A stretch of 64,000 nt of DNA from JAFDWI01 sp964544305 (GTDB lineage Bacteria > Actinomycetota > Acidimicrobiia > Acidimicrobiales > Iamiaceae): contig CAZJAZ010000005.1 in assembly GCA_964544305.1 (NCBI GenBank), positions 1 through 64,000 on the forward strand. Direction: 5' to 3'. Below, one piece after another: positions 43,200 through 52,466 of the stretch. The notes under the pieces were generated by a model. It did no database searches. It was given only the letters and a program-made list of their open reading frames with translations, and was not told the DNA's origin. Each line of letters opens with the position of its first letter. Position 1 is the stretch's first letter. The translations under genes were made by a program, and so were the position numbers.

Positions 43200-43945
43200 C
43201 GCGCCAGAACCATCCAGACCGTCACCGCGTTAAAACCCAGGTGCGTAAAGATCGACAGGCCCAAACGCGACGTCTTGAACGCGAGGTAAGCCAACAACAT
43301 GCCGAACACACTCAGGGCGGGCAGGCCCAGAAGTTGGAAATGTGAAGCCCCAAAACCCAATCCGCACAACACAATCGCGGCCCACATCGGCACAACCTTG
43401 GCGAGCGACCGAAAGAACAAACCCCGATAAAACAATTCTTCAATGAAGGGGGCGCCGATCACCACGATTGCGATCAATAGCACGACACCAAGTGGATCCG
43501 TTGCTTTGTCAACAAGGTCAACCGCCGACTTTGACAAATCATGACCGTTCTTGCCCAAGAGCTTCAGCCAAGGCCATGAAATGAGCGGCACCAACACGAA
43601 CTGGCACGCCACGCCAAGCGCCAAACCCATCGGCACATCGCGAGCTTCAAACGCAAAACCAAACTCGCTTCGCAGCGTTCCCCCCGCGCGTTTTATGGCA
43701 ACGAACGGGGCGGCAACCAACCCAAACCACAACGGCACTTGCGTTACTGCCACCAGCCACAACGGCCAATCCTTCGTCTTCGTCGCGTCATATCCAGCGA
43801 CTTGCACGATTGCTGCCCCAGCGATTGCCCCTAATACAACCGCGACAACCCAACCCCATGCCGCGTCGATGAGACCCCACCGGCTCGAATCAGCCGGCGG
43901 GGACGGGGGCAACGGCACATCTGCGTACTCGTCCACTCCTTGCAT
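43196..43945 (-). CDS. CPBP family intramembrane metalloprotease
   Basis: A 249-residue protein with about seven helices. The CPBP (CAAX protease/Abi) motifs are 'APFIEELFYRGLFF' (EExxxR), 'LGFGASHFQ' (FxxxH type) and 'FTHLGFNAVTV' (HxxxN). Rce1-like proteases of this type cleave prenylated or other membrane peptides; in bacteria some protect against bacteriocins. The start region 'PPSPPADSSRWG' is Pro-rich. It is coupled to the downstream GT-C-like gene. Confidence 0.9.
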   Translation of the reverse strand: MQGVDEYADVPLPPSPPADSSRWGLIDAAWGWVVAVVLGAIAGAAIVQVAGYDATKTKDWPLWLVAVTQVPLWFGLVAAPFVAIKRAGGTLRSEFGFAFEARDVPMGLALGVACQFVLVPLISWPWLKLLGKNGHDLSKSAVDLVDKATDPLGVVLLIAIVVIGAPFIEELFYRGLFFRSLAKVVPMWAAIVLCGLGFGASHFQLLGLPALSVFGMLLAYLAFKTSRLGLSIFTHLGFNAVTVWMVLAR

Positions 43946-43969
43946 GACCTTCGTTGAAACGCCGGAAAG

Positions 43970-44206
43970 TCAGCTCGCCATACTCGGCGAGGGCACAAAT
44001 AATGACGCCGCGTTCATTCGACGATCTTGGAGCAACCAGCCATTGGGCACCGAAAGCGCATTTGCATGGCGAGTACATAAATCATGCGTCATTGGATGCG
44101 CCTCGTCACTGAGTGGATCAATCCACACGGTTCGAGCACCGTATTCGTAGGTGAGCGTCGCGGAAGCCGACACGGCACATCCGGGACGGGCACAATGACG
44201 TTGCAT
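43970..44206 (-). CDS. DUF3499 family protein
   Basis: A 78-residue protein whose pattern 'HCARPGCAVSASATLTYEYG' plus 'DPLSDEAHPMTHDLCTRHAN' matches DUF3499, an actinobacterial protein usually encoded near manB (Rv3258c in M. tuberculosis). Two Cys and a later Cys-x-x-His give a likely zinc site. ATG 44206 is the first plausible start, although no good ribosome site is visible. It is divergent from ftsH, 83 bases apart. Function unknown. Confidence 0.8.
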   Translation of the reverse strand: MQRHCARPGCAVSASATLTYEYGARTVWIDPLSDEAHPMTHDLCTRHANALSVPNGWLLQDRRMNAASLFVPSPSMAS

Positions 44207-44289
44207 AGACAACGAGGATACCGCCGCCACCACACACTTACGCGGATCTCGAAACAGGAAAATCATCCGGATCCCACTACCATGGTGAC

Positions 44290-46302
44290 ATGCCTGAGCC
44301 TGGTCCACCTCCTCCTCCGCCGCCTCCGCGACGTTCTTCAGGAGGCCCAAGCGGCGACCGACCCAACATGGGAAACGACGGCCCACTCCCCAAATGGATG
44401 GTGTGGGGCGCGATCGCGCTGATCGTTGTGTTCGGTGGCATGTACGCATTTAGCGGCGCGAGCCACGGAAAGTCCATCTCGTACTCGGCGTTTATGAACG
44501 CCGCAGAAGCGGGCAAAGTCAAGTCGATCAAGTTCAACAACGCCACCGGGAAAATCACCGGTACAAACGTGGATGGCTCCGAGTTCAACACGACCGGCCT
44601 CATCACGTTTCCTGATGCGGACCTTGCAACGCTACGCAAACACAAAGTCACCATTTCAACCACCACACCCGATCAAAACTCGCTGCTCGCAATGCTGCCG
44701 TACCTGCTTTTCCTAGCGGCACCGGTCATTTTCTTCATGTGGTTCATGCGTCGATCATCCGGTCAGATGGGCGGCATCATGTCGGTCGGGCGTTCCAAAG
44801 CCAAGACGTACGATTCGGATTCGCCACGCACCACCTTTGCTGATGTTGCTGGTTACGAAGGTGTCAAGACCGAGATTCGAGAGGTCGTCGATTTTCTCAA
44901 ACATCCCGAACAGTTCGCTCGGATCGGTGCCCGCATTCCCAAAGGTGTTCTGCTCGTTGGACCTCCCGGAACGGGGAAAACGCTGATCGCACGAGCCGTT
45001 GCCGGTGAAGCAGGCGTGCCGTTTCTATCGGTGACCGGATCGGACTTCATGGAGATGTTCGTTGGTGTGGGGGCAAGTCGCGTCAGAGACTTGTTTGCGA
45101 CGGCCCGCAAAATGGGACGAGCCATCATCTTCATTGATGAAATCGACTCCATTGGCCGCAAGCGTGGCGCTGGCCTTGGTGGAGGACACGATGAACGCGA
45201 GCAAACACTGAACCAGATGCTCGCCGAAATGGACGGTTTCGAGGCAACCGAAGGCATCGTGATGATGGCCGCCACGAACCGGCCCGACATCTTGGACCCG
45301 GCCCTCCTTCGACCCGGCCGCTTCGATCGCCAAGTCGTTGTGCCGCTCCCCGAACTTGAAGAACGCCTTGCAGTACTCACCGTGCACGCCAAAGGCAAGA
45401 ACATTGTCGAAGACGTCGACCTTTCCGTTGTCGCTCGCGGCACACCCGGTATGAGCGGTGCGGACCTTTCAAACTTGGTGAACGAAGCCGCTCTCCATGC
45501 GGTGCGCAACGAACGTGAACAGGTCGCAATGGTTGACTTTGATTACGCCCGAGACCGCATGCTCATGGGGCAACGCCGAGAGTCCCTCGCCATGTCGGCA
45601 CGTGAGAAAGAACTCACCGCCTATCACGAGGGTGGTCACGCGCTGTGCGCCGCGATTCTTGAAAAAGCCGACCCGGTTCACAAAGTAACCATCCTTCCTA
45701 TGGGAATGGCGCTCGGGGTCACCATGCAACTGCCCACCGAAGACCGACACAGCTACGAACAAGACTTCATCGAACAGCGCATTGTTGTCTCAATGGGCGG
45801 ACGTATCGCAGAGAAACTTGTTTTTGGCGTTTCATCATCAGGCGCAGCAAACGATCTTATGAACGCGACCGAACTTGCGGGCCGGATGGTGCGCGAGTTC
45901 GGCATGAGCGACCGCATCGGACCAATGGCATGGGGCACCGATAACGAAGTGTTCCTGGGTGAGGAACTCGGACAACAACGCAAGTTCTCCGACGAAACCG
46001 CACGCGTCATTGATGAAGAAATTGAGCGCATCCTGCGAGAGTGCGAAAACGAATGCATCGATATTCTCACCGAACATCGTCACGCGCTTGACTTGATCGC
46101 CCGGGCGCTCCTTGAACACGAAACAATTGATGGGGCCGAAGTCGACCGCCTTGTGGCATTAGGTCGCAACGATGCTGCACCGGCCCCAACAGATACGGCA
46201 CCTTCATCCGTGGTACAAGCGACCGAAACACCAAGCCCGCAAAACGAAACAAGCGGGACCGAACCTGTTGAAACAGTGCCGGCTGAACTCCCGCCGACGT
46301 GA
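44290..46302 (+). CDS. ftsH: ATP-dependent zinc metalloprotease FtsH
   Basis: A 670-residue membrane protease. Two helices (about 37-56 and 134-152) flank the periplasmic-type loop. Walker A 'GPPGTGKT' is at 224-231, the substrate-gripping pore 'FVGVGASRVRDLF', the second region of homology 'MAATNRPDILDPALLRPGRFDRQ', and the zinc site 'HEGGH' at 446-450. It degrades membrane and some soluble proteins as a hexamer. The Pro-rich start and acidic tail are ordinary. Its stop is one base from the convergent stop of the thioredoxin-like gene. Confidence 0.97.
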   Translation: MPEPGPPPPPPPPRRSSGGPSGDRPNMGNDGPLPKWMVWGAIALIVVFGGMYAFSGASHGKSISYSAFMNAAEAGKVKSIKFNNATGKITGTNVDGSEFNTTGLITFPDADLATLRKHKVTISTTTPDQNSLLAMLPYLLFLAAPVIFFMWFMRRSSGQMGGIMSVGRSKAKTYDSDSPRTTFADVAGYEGVKTEIREVVDFLKHPEQFARIGARIPKGVLLVGPPGTGKTLIARAVAGEAGVPFLSVTGSDFMEMFVGVGASRVRDLFATARKMGRAIIFIDEIDSIGRKRGAGLGGGHDEREQTLNQMLAEMDGFEATEGIVMMAATNRPDILDPALLRPGRFDRQVVVPLPELEERLAVLTVHAKGKNIVEDVDLSVVARGTPGMSGADLSNLVNEAALHAVRNEREQVAMVDFDYARDRMLMGQRRESLAMSAREKELTAYHEGGHALCAAILEKADPVHKVTILPMGMALGVTMQLPTEDRHSYEQDFIEQRIVVSMGGRIAEKLVFGVSSSGAANDLMNATELAGRMVREFGMSDRIGPMAWGTDNEVFLGEELGQQRKFSDETARVIDEEIERILRECENECIDILTEHRHALDLIARALLEHETIDGAEVDRLVALGRNDAAPAPTDTAPSSVVQATETPSPQNETSGTEPVETVPAELPPT

Positions 46303-46303
46303 A

Positions 46304-46714
46304 CTAAACAGCGTCGATGAGCGCTTCGCGCAACTCATCGTCTGAGGGCGGACCAACAAACGAGCGCAATACGACACCTTCACGATCTGCGATCACAAGG
46401 GTTGGAACCGCATCAATTCCATAGCGCTCATGGAGATCACGATGCTCTTGGTAGGAAATCTCTGCTAACGCAACCCCATGATCAACAAGCGCATTCACCC
46501 GTGCCAGCGTCTCGGCGCACGCGTCGCACGTCGCCGATGAAAACACGACGACCAGCCGCTCAACATCAGGGCTACCAAAATCATTTGGCTCAAGCTGGGC
46601 GGGCACACTCCACGATTTCCCCGATGCCATTGTCTGCACATCCCGGCGACGTAGCACGATCGCAATCGCAACGCCCCCGAGCACAATCACCAGTGCGATA
46701 ACAACCTGAATCAT
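46304..46714 (-). CDS. Membrane-anchored thioredoxin-like protein
   Basis: A 136-residue protein with an N-terminal membrane helix ('VVIALVIVLGGVAIAIVL') and a thioredoxin fold: 'VVVFSSATCDACAETLARV' holds the CxxC pair Cys63/Cys66, and 'YGIDAVPTLVIADREGVVL' the cis-proline. It should face the outside and act in thiol exchange. ATG 46714 is chosen because the longer frame upstream runs into the DUF5719 gene. It lies just downstream of that gene, 31 bases away. Confidence 0.85.
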   Translation of the reverse strand: MIQVVIALVIVLGGVAIAIVLRRRDVQTMASGKSWSVPAQLEPNDFGSPDVERLVVVFSSATCDACAETLARVNALVDHGVALAEISYQEHRDLHERYGIDAVPTLVIADREGVVLRSFVGPPSDDELREALIDAV

Positions 46715-46745
46715 TGCGTGCAGTTTGTCGCCACGACGCGCGAAA

Positions 46746-48412
46746 TCACGAACCCGAGATCGTGTTTGAGAACGGCAGTGCCCCAAAGGACACAAGACCT
46801 TTTGCGTCTTTACCCGCTTGCACGCGAGAAACAACGACCGGGGCAGACGCACGAACTTCAACCGTCACGCCCGGATATTTGGCGAGCAACGTTGCAAGAT
46901 CCAATGTCGCATGAGAACGAGCGGTGAGCTTTTGAGGTAACGATGACCCCGACAAACGTTGCCGACGACCCTCATGAATCATCCAGATTTGAATGGTGGC
47001 CGCCTTATCAAACGTTTGCACACCAAGTTGATCAAGTGGTGCGCCAGCGAGGCCAACGGGGGCAAGCCAGTGCGTTGCCGTGACGGGCAGTGCAGGCGTT
47101 GAATAAGCCCCAACTCCTTTGGCGGGCTCGGCTGCATCAAGCCAAGCTTCCGCGGCCACCGCACCACCCGCGGCAACACGTCCGGTGACACCAAAAGGTA
47201 CACCGGGTGGAACCGCCCNNNNNNNNNNNNNNNNNNNNNNNNNNNNNNNNNNNNNNNNNNNNNNNNNNNNNNNNNNNNNNNNNNNNNNNNNNNNNNNNNN
47301 NNNNNNNNNNNNNNNNNNCCACCCGCGGCAACACGTCCGGTGACACCAAAAGGTACACCGGGTGGAACCGCCCGCAAATCCGACGCTCCAAGCACTTTGA
47401 CTTCACCGGGCAACAACCCCAATGTCGTTACGGGCGGCGTAGTCATCCCATCAATTCGCATCGAAAGGGTCACGGTTGCGTGCGTCGCCCCTGGGTTGGC
47501 GAGCACGATCCGGGGCGACACGCCTTGACCGGTCACCAACGCCGGTAACGTGAAATTCTTCAATGGAACCGACAACCCCAGAGCAAACGACTCGCCTTTG
47601 GGCCGCGCGCCCGAATCAAGTTTTGGACCGGTCCCATCAAAGGATTGGGCGCGCCAGGCAACGACACGCCCTGCACGTGTCGTCACGGCGCTGCCAAGTC
47701 CAACACGCCGATTCTGAACAGCATTCACATCGACAACCACCACAGTGTGTGCCGGAACCGCCAATCCCTGCGTCGCCTGTGGATGCCGAAATCCATCAGG
47801 TGTCAAAAACGTGACGTCGGCCGTCGCCAACGTGTCGAATGGATTGTAGAGAACAAGGCGTTCCGTTGCGCCACGTTGGGTGTCGCCACCTGCAAAGAAC
47901 CACGAGGCTGATGACGACGTCGCACAACTCGCGGTTGTTGTCCCCGTCTTGGTGACGATTCGCTGCGATACAACCAGACCTGATCGGCGCGATTCAATAG
48001 TTACACCGAATTGGGACTTGCCTGAAAGGTCAATACCGACTGCGCTTTGCGCCGGCACCGAAAATGTTCGCGGTGACGAGGCACCTGCGAAGGACATCGA
48101 TGCGATGCGAGGTGACGAGGCAGTATTCGTGAAGATCAATCGCGTGGCAGATGCCGATACTCCGGCGCAAAACCACGTCACCGACGCGGACGTTGGGCGT
48201 GCGACCACAGGCGTAGCGCGCTCCAATGAGATGGCGGTTGGCGTCCCAAATGTGGCCGCCCCCAACGGTACGACATCAACCTGATCTGGTATTTGCACCG
48301 GGGCGCGGCGAGCCGACGGAATGCCAAATACGGTTGCTCCAATGAGTACGAACCCAATACACGCGATGACGACAACGCGTACGATTCGCCCGGGCTGCAC
48401 CTCAGTGCTCAT
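46746..48412 (-). CDS. DUF5719 family secreted protein, split by an assembly gap
   Basis: From ATG 48412 the protein has one N-terminal membrane anchor ('RVVVIACIGFVLIGATVFGI'), then tandem beta-rich units such as 'ERLVLYNPFDTLATADVTFL' and 'SPRIVLANPGATHATVTLSM', which fit DUF5719. It reaches the N-run at 47318. Beyond it the frame 'GGAVAAEAWLDAAEPAKG' goes on to the stop at 46746. Removing 155 bases (the 100 Ns and one of two identical 55-base ends) gives a whole 503-residue frame, so the gene is intact in reality. Its start overlaps the end of the GT2 fusion gene by 11 bases. It is probably exported and works with that glycosyltransferase. Confidence 0.8.
47164..47373. other. Assembly gap of 100 Ns between identical 55-base ends
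   Basis: 47164-47218 and 47319-47373 are identical, with 100 Ns (47219-47318) between them. The contigs almost certainly overlap by these 55 bases, and a scaffolder placed a fixed-size gap instead. Confidence 0.95.
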
Positions 48413-51400
48413 CGTCGCCAACTTTCCCAATGACAACCGGCTCGGGGGTCTCGCGTTGTTCAGGCGGAGGATCAAGGATCTCCTCTCGACCTGTTGGTCG
48501 GCGCCCCACGAGCCACACACCAAAGACCAGCAGCCACGAAATGGCAACGCCCCCAAGAACAATGATTCGAGTCGGGCCTGCTTCATACGTCAAGGTCAAG
48601 CGTCCTGACTTTGGCACGACAAAGCCTTGTTCCCAGCCCCATAGGGTTACCGGTTTCACGGCCTTTCCATTGATCGTTGCATGCCAATGCGCGTCGGCTT
48701 GACGGTGAATCCCAACCACACCCGATTTTGGGACGTGTACTGAATTCTTGCAACCGTTCTTGTCGCTGCCCGGTAACGCAACTGGTGTGTCGCGACCCAA
48801 TACGTCTGCGACCGAGTTGCCAGGTACCCGGTTGGTTTGCCACAGTGCACAGCCGGGCTGCCATGAGTCGTTGCGGTACACCAACACGGCATCATTTACT
48901 GCCACTCGTTGCAGGTCGAGTTGATCGTCAAGACCTCGTACAAGAAGTTCATCAGGTCGATGTGACGTGCTGCGGTACGGCAACGGCACATTTTGTCGAG
49001 GCACGATCACATAACGAATGCCCATCGTGGCAAGCATGCTTCCCAAACGTGTGGTCTCTCCGTTCATTGCGAGCGTCACCGCGCGCGTGAGCGGGCGTTG
49101 TACGTCACCGGTCGACCACAGTTCGGTCATATCGGCCATGCCATTGCGGGACACGCCGATTGAAAGTCGGTCGTCAAGGGCTTGGCCAGCAACGGGAAGC
49201 ACACTCGGATCGCCCGCCCAGGCCACTCGAAAAGGTGTCGTTGCACGTTGCTGCGTCACGAACTCGAGGGCCTGATCAAGACCCACCGGAGACATTTTCC
49301 ATCGACCCTCGGTTGCATTCCCCACCCACGGCAACACCCCAATAAACAATGCGCCACCCGCGAGCACCGACACCGCTTGTGGCCAGCCAAAGCGATAGTC
49401 ACGCAAGTCTCGCTCGATCGCGGTCATGCCACATGCGCCCGCAACAGCGAGGCCCGCTGCGCCAGCGGCCAACAAAATTTCAGGTTGGGGCATGACCAAA
49501 CCAAACCAGTCTTGTTGCCCCAGCCACACCATCGCCCAGCAACACAGTGCGATGCACCATGAACGCACCGCCCACGTGAAACGCCAAGAACGCCCGATCA
49601 GCAAAGGCAACGCCGCGACGACAAGTAAGCCATACCCCAAATACCCTGCACCGATCGGACCGGTGGCAAAACGCAACAAGTCACCGACAGAAAACCAACC
49701 GTGACTTGCTGCACCAAAGCCAGCCAACGCATCCCATGACCGACCGGGGCCTGACAAGGTCCAAGGCAAACCCAGCACAATCGCAACGGCGAGCGCCAAG
49801 GCAACAACGAGAACCAGTCGACCAAGACCTTTGGGATGGGCAAGCGAGCCGAGTGCCAAACCGGCGACGACCGCGACGATGACAAAGAGCACCGCAGGCA
49901 CAAAAACCGCAACGAGCCCAACTGCCAAGCCAAGCCCGAGTCCTTGCACCCACCAGCGCGCTCGCCGCTGCGCCAATGGGTCCTCGGACATAAACCCTTC
50001 GGCTCGCATGGCCCGCGCACATGCCCCAAGGAGCCACGGGGCAAACCCATAGACCAAGATTCCTGACCAGTGTCCTTGCGCGAGTGCATTCCAAGGAACG
50101 GGGTTCGCCGTATAGAGCGTGAGTGCCACCAATTGACCGCGTTGTGATCGCATGGGACGAGCGAGACGCCATATCCCCCACATGCCAATCGCAATGGGCG
50201 CAAATATGGCAATTCGGCGTACAAATCCCAGTGCGCCGCCCACGAGTGTGCCAGCCAAGGCAAGGGGGCCAAGGGCGTTTGCCGAAGGATTCGTCGAGCC
50301 AAGCCCCATTGGGTTCCACGCTGCAAAGTAAGTGCGCCAAACATCGGCCACGCTCTGCGGAGCACGGGCGAATGACCCAACCCCGGGCAACGATCCGAAA
50401 AACAGCTCACGAGTCCCAATCACGGCGATAACGAGAATTGTGACCAGGCCGAGTGGAATGAACGAACGGGAGGTTCCCGAGCGGCTTGTTTGCGTCGAGT
50501 CACGTTGGTCACGCCGATGCGCCTGCAGTACGCCTGCGATGCGTGCCCACGTACGCGTTTGCAGATGCCGGATCGACTTATCGTTTTCTTCGCGCAACGA
50601 ATGAACCCGACGTCGGGCACGGAGCGTTGCGCGCCCCGAGCGAATGTTCGCTCCCCACGCTCCCACAAGTGCCCGACTTTGGGCTCGACGCCCGATGGAC
50701 AGTTCCACCAACGCTTCGACAAGGGTAATCACGATGATCTGCGGAACGAGGAGCACCAAGTGCCCAAGGCGGTAATTCGATAACACGGTACGAAGGCGAT
50801 GGGTCGCATCTACCTCAAGCAGCCGATCCGGGTTCACCCGTTCTCGCAAAGCTTCGCGGTGACGGGCACGAGCCGCAGGGGCGACGACGACACGGCCGCC
50901 AACAAGATGCGCTCGCCAACACAAATCAAGGTCTTCGCCCAGCAAATCAATGGTTGGATCGAATCCACCAAGGTGTGTGAACAGATCGGACCGTACCAGC
51001 ATGCACGCCCCAGAGACCGCGAATACGTCTCGCACCGCATCATGCTGGCCTTGGTCGAGTTCACCGCGCTCGGCATAGGGGGCACGCCCACCTGACTTGT
51101 CGATCGTGAAGCCGACCTGCATCAAGAGTTCTGGGTCATCCCAATCAACGAGTTTTGGTCCAACAATTCCAGCATTTGATCGAAATGCTTCTTCGACAAG
51201 GCGGGCGATGCAGTCTGTGTCGAGAGCCACGTCATCGTGACAGAGACAAAAAAATGATGCGCCGCTTACTAACTCGAGTACTTCGTTCAAGGTGGGTCCA
51301 AACCCCGCATTATGCTCGAGACGACGGACGAACGCGCCGGGGAGAATCGAAGCGATGCGAGGCGTCGGATCGATCGCGCTATCTGCATCGATGATCAGAA

Positions 51401-51695
51401 TCGAAAGGTTGGGATAGGTCTGAGCACCAAGCGCCTCAAGCGACTCGTCGATCCATGCGTCGGCATTGTGGGTCACCATGATTGCCACCACCGGAGGTAC
51501 GGCGTCGACATCGCCTTCGCTGATAACACTCTCGAGAGGCTCTGGCCGATTCAGATCTGCAAGCTCGGCAAAAGCTTCAAGCCTTGTCGTCAGCGTGATG
51601 GGTTCATCCGAATCCGATGTCGGCTCGGCTTGCAGCGTCTCGTCGGCATCCACGGTGTGTCCATCGTACCCGCCAGACTGCAACAGAATTGTCAT
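48402..51695 (-). CDS. GT2 glycosyltransferase fused to a large membrane domain
   Basis: A 1097-residue protein. Residues about 70-340 are a GT2 domain: 'VVAIMVTHNADAWIDESLEALGAQT', 'LCHDDVALDTDCIARLVEEA', 'VSGACMLVRSDLF' and 'GEDLDLCWRAHL'. Residues about 420-820 have some twelve membrane helices, and residues about 830-1060 an exported part, followed by a last helix 'IIVLGGVAISWLLVFGVWLV'. Such fusions occur in actinobacteria next to DUF5719 proteins and probably transfer a sugar to a lipid-linked acceptor across the membrane. The downstream DUF5719 start overlaps its end. The acceptor is not known. Confidence 0.85.
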   Translation of the reverse strand: MTILLQSGGYDGHTVDADETLQAEPTSDSDEPITLTTRLEAFAELADLNRPEPLESVISEGDVDAVPPVVAIMVTHNADAWIDESLEALGAQTYPNLSILIIDADSAIDPTPRIASILPGAFVRRLEHNAGFGPTLNEVLELVSGASFFCLCHDDVALDTDCIARLVEEAFRSNAGIVGPKLVDWDDPELLMQVGFTIDKSGGRAPYAERGELDQGQHDAVRDVFAVSGACMLVRSDLFTHLGGFDPTIDLLGEDLDLCWRAHLVGGRVVVAPAARARHREALRERVNPDRLLEVDATHRLRTVLSNYRLGHLVLLVPQIIVITLVEALVELSIGRRAQSRALVGAWGANIRSGRATLRARRRVHSLREENDKSIRHLQTRTWARIAGVLQAHRRDQRDSTQTSRSGTSRSFIPLGLVTILVIAVIGTRELFFGSLPGVGSFARAPQSVADVWRTYFAAWNPMGLGSTNPSANALGPLALAGTLVGGALGFVRRIAIFAPIAIGMWGIWRLARPMRSQRGQLVALTLYTANPVPWNALAQGHWSGILVYGFAPWLLGACARAMRAEGFMSEDPLAQRRARWWVQGLGLGLAVGLVAVFVPAVLFVIVAVVAGLALGSLAHPKGLGRLVLVVALALAVAIVLGLPWTLSGPGRSWDALAGFGAASHGWFSVGDLLRFATGPIGAGYLGYGLLVVAALPLLIGRSWRFTWAVRSWCIALCCWAMVWLGQQDWFGLVMPQPEILLAAGAAGLAVAGACGMTAIERDLRDYRFGWPQAVSVLAGGALFIGVLPWVGNATEGRWKMSPVGLDQALEFVTQQRATTPFRVAWAGDPSVLPVAGQALDDRLSIGVSRNGMADMTELWSTGDVQRPLTRAVTLAMNGETTRLGSMLATMGIRYVIVPRQNVPLPYRSTSHRPDELLVRGLDDQLDLQRVAVNDAVLVYRNDSWQPGCALWQTNRVPGNSVADVLGRDTPVALPGSDKNGCKNSVHVPKSGVVGIHRQADAHWHATINGKAVKPVTLWGWEQGFVVPKSGRLTLTYEAGPTRIIVLGGVAISWLLVFGVWLVGRRPTGREEILDPPPEQRETPEPVVIGKVGDDEH

Positions 51696-51735
51696 ACAAC
51701 GGCATGGTTGTGACGCGTGTCATTCGTCATAGTGC

Positions 51736-51770
51736 TTGCAATTGTTTATCAAAAGCGCTAACTTGTTAGC
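51736..51770 (+). promoter_or_regulatory. Candidate promoter with palindromic operator
   Basis: TTGCAA (51736-51741) and TAACTT (51759-51764) are 17 bases apart, a fair -35/-10 pair for the gene at 51811. The -10 lies within GCTAAC-TT-GTTAGC (51757-51770), a perfect inverted repeat, a natural site for a repressor. Seen in sequence; function inferred. Confidence 0.45.
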
Positions 51771-51810
51771 AGTCCCGAATACCACACCCTCTCACGAAGG
51801 AGCCGCAACC

Positions 51811-52236
51811 ATGGCGGAACTTCCCATCGACCTTCCCATTGAAGATGTCACCAAAGCCCTCAAAGATGTTGCCTACGTCGCGATTGGCTTTGGGGTCTTG
51901 ACCGCACAAAAGGTTCAGGTCCAGCGCCGCGAGGTCACCCAGCAACTCACCGACCTCCCCGACCAGATCTCGGCTCAGATCAACGAAGCCCGTGACAACT
52001 TCGACAAGGTTGCCGCTGACGCAACCGCCCAGGTCGAAAAGCTGTCTGAAACTCTTGACGACCGCATCCGACTCGTCGAAGAGCGCCTCGGTGATCTCGA
52101 AGACCGTATCGAAACCGTGCTCGACACGTTCGAAGCCAAACTCCCCGACCAGGCCGCCGAACTCGTCGCCCAGGCACGCGACGCGGCACGCGAGGCCCGT
52201 GGTCAGGTTCGCTCGCTCATCGGCTTCGCCGCCTGA
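51811..52236 (+). CDS. Small coiled-coil protein (phasin/HBHA-like)
   Basis: A 141-residue protein that starts 'MAELPIDLPIEDVTKALKDVAYVAIGFG' and then is nearly all helical with heptads: 'REVTQQLTDLPDQISAQINEARDNF', 'QVEKLSETLDDRIRLVEERLGDLEDRIETV', ending 'AREARGQVRSLIGFAA'. The layout is like phasin-like proteins and the heparin-binding haemagglutinin of mycobacteria. GAAGGAG lies about nine bases before ATG 51811. It has its own promoter-like site and a strong terminator, so is probably well expressed as a single gene. Role not known. Confidence 0.75.
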   Translation: MAELPIDLPIEDVTKALKDVAYVAIGFGVLTAQKVQVQRREVTQQLTDLPDQISAQINEARDNFDKVAADATAQVEKLSETLDDRIRLVEERLGDLEDRIETVLDTFEAKLPDQAAELVAQARDAAREARGQVRSLIGFAA

Positions 52237-52357
52237 GCCATCAACCGTCGGTCCAGGGTCCCCCTTCCCTCGATCGGCACACGCCGGGGAAACCGCCTTG
52301 CGGACCCGGCGTGCGCCCGGAAAACGCCAATCCCCCGTTGGCAAACCGGGCCTAACC

Positions 52358-52397
52358 AGCGGAGGACCCTACCCCAGGGTCCTCCGCTCTTGTTTTT
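52358..52397 (+). terminator. Strong rho-independent terminator
   Basis: AGCGGAGGACCCT (52358-52370) and AGGGTCCTCCGCT (52376-52388) form a perfect 13-base stem with loop ACCCC, followed by CTTGTTTTT. It ends the transcript of the coiled-coil gene and separates it from the glycosyltransferase genes. Confidence 0.93.
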
Positions 52398-52466
52398 CTC
52401 CATCACCGGTGCGCCATCGCAGGCCAAGTACAATCTCAAACCCGTGCAAGATGAGGTTCTCACCAA

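Noticed and set aside
49598..50419. Second minus-strand frame of 273 codons inside the GT2-membrane fusion gene
   Set aside because: Same strand but a different frame within a continuous conserved gene.
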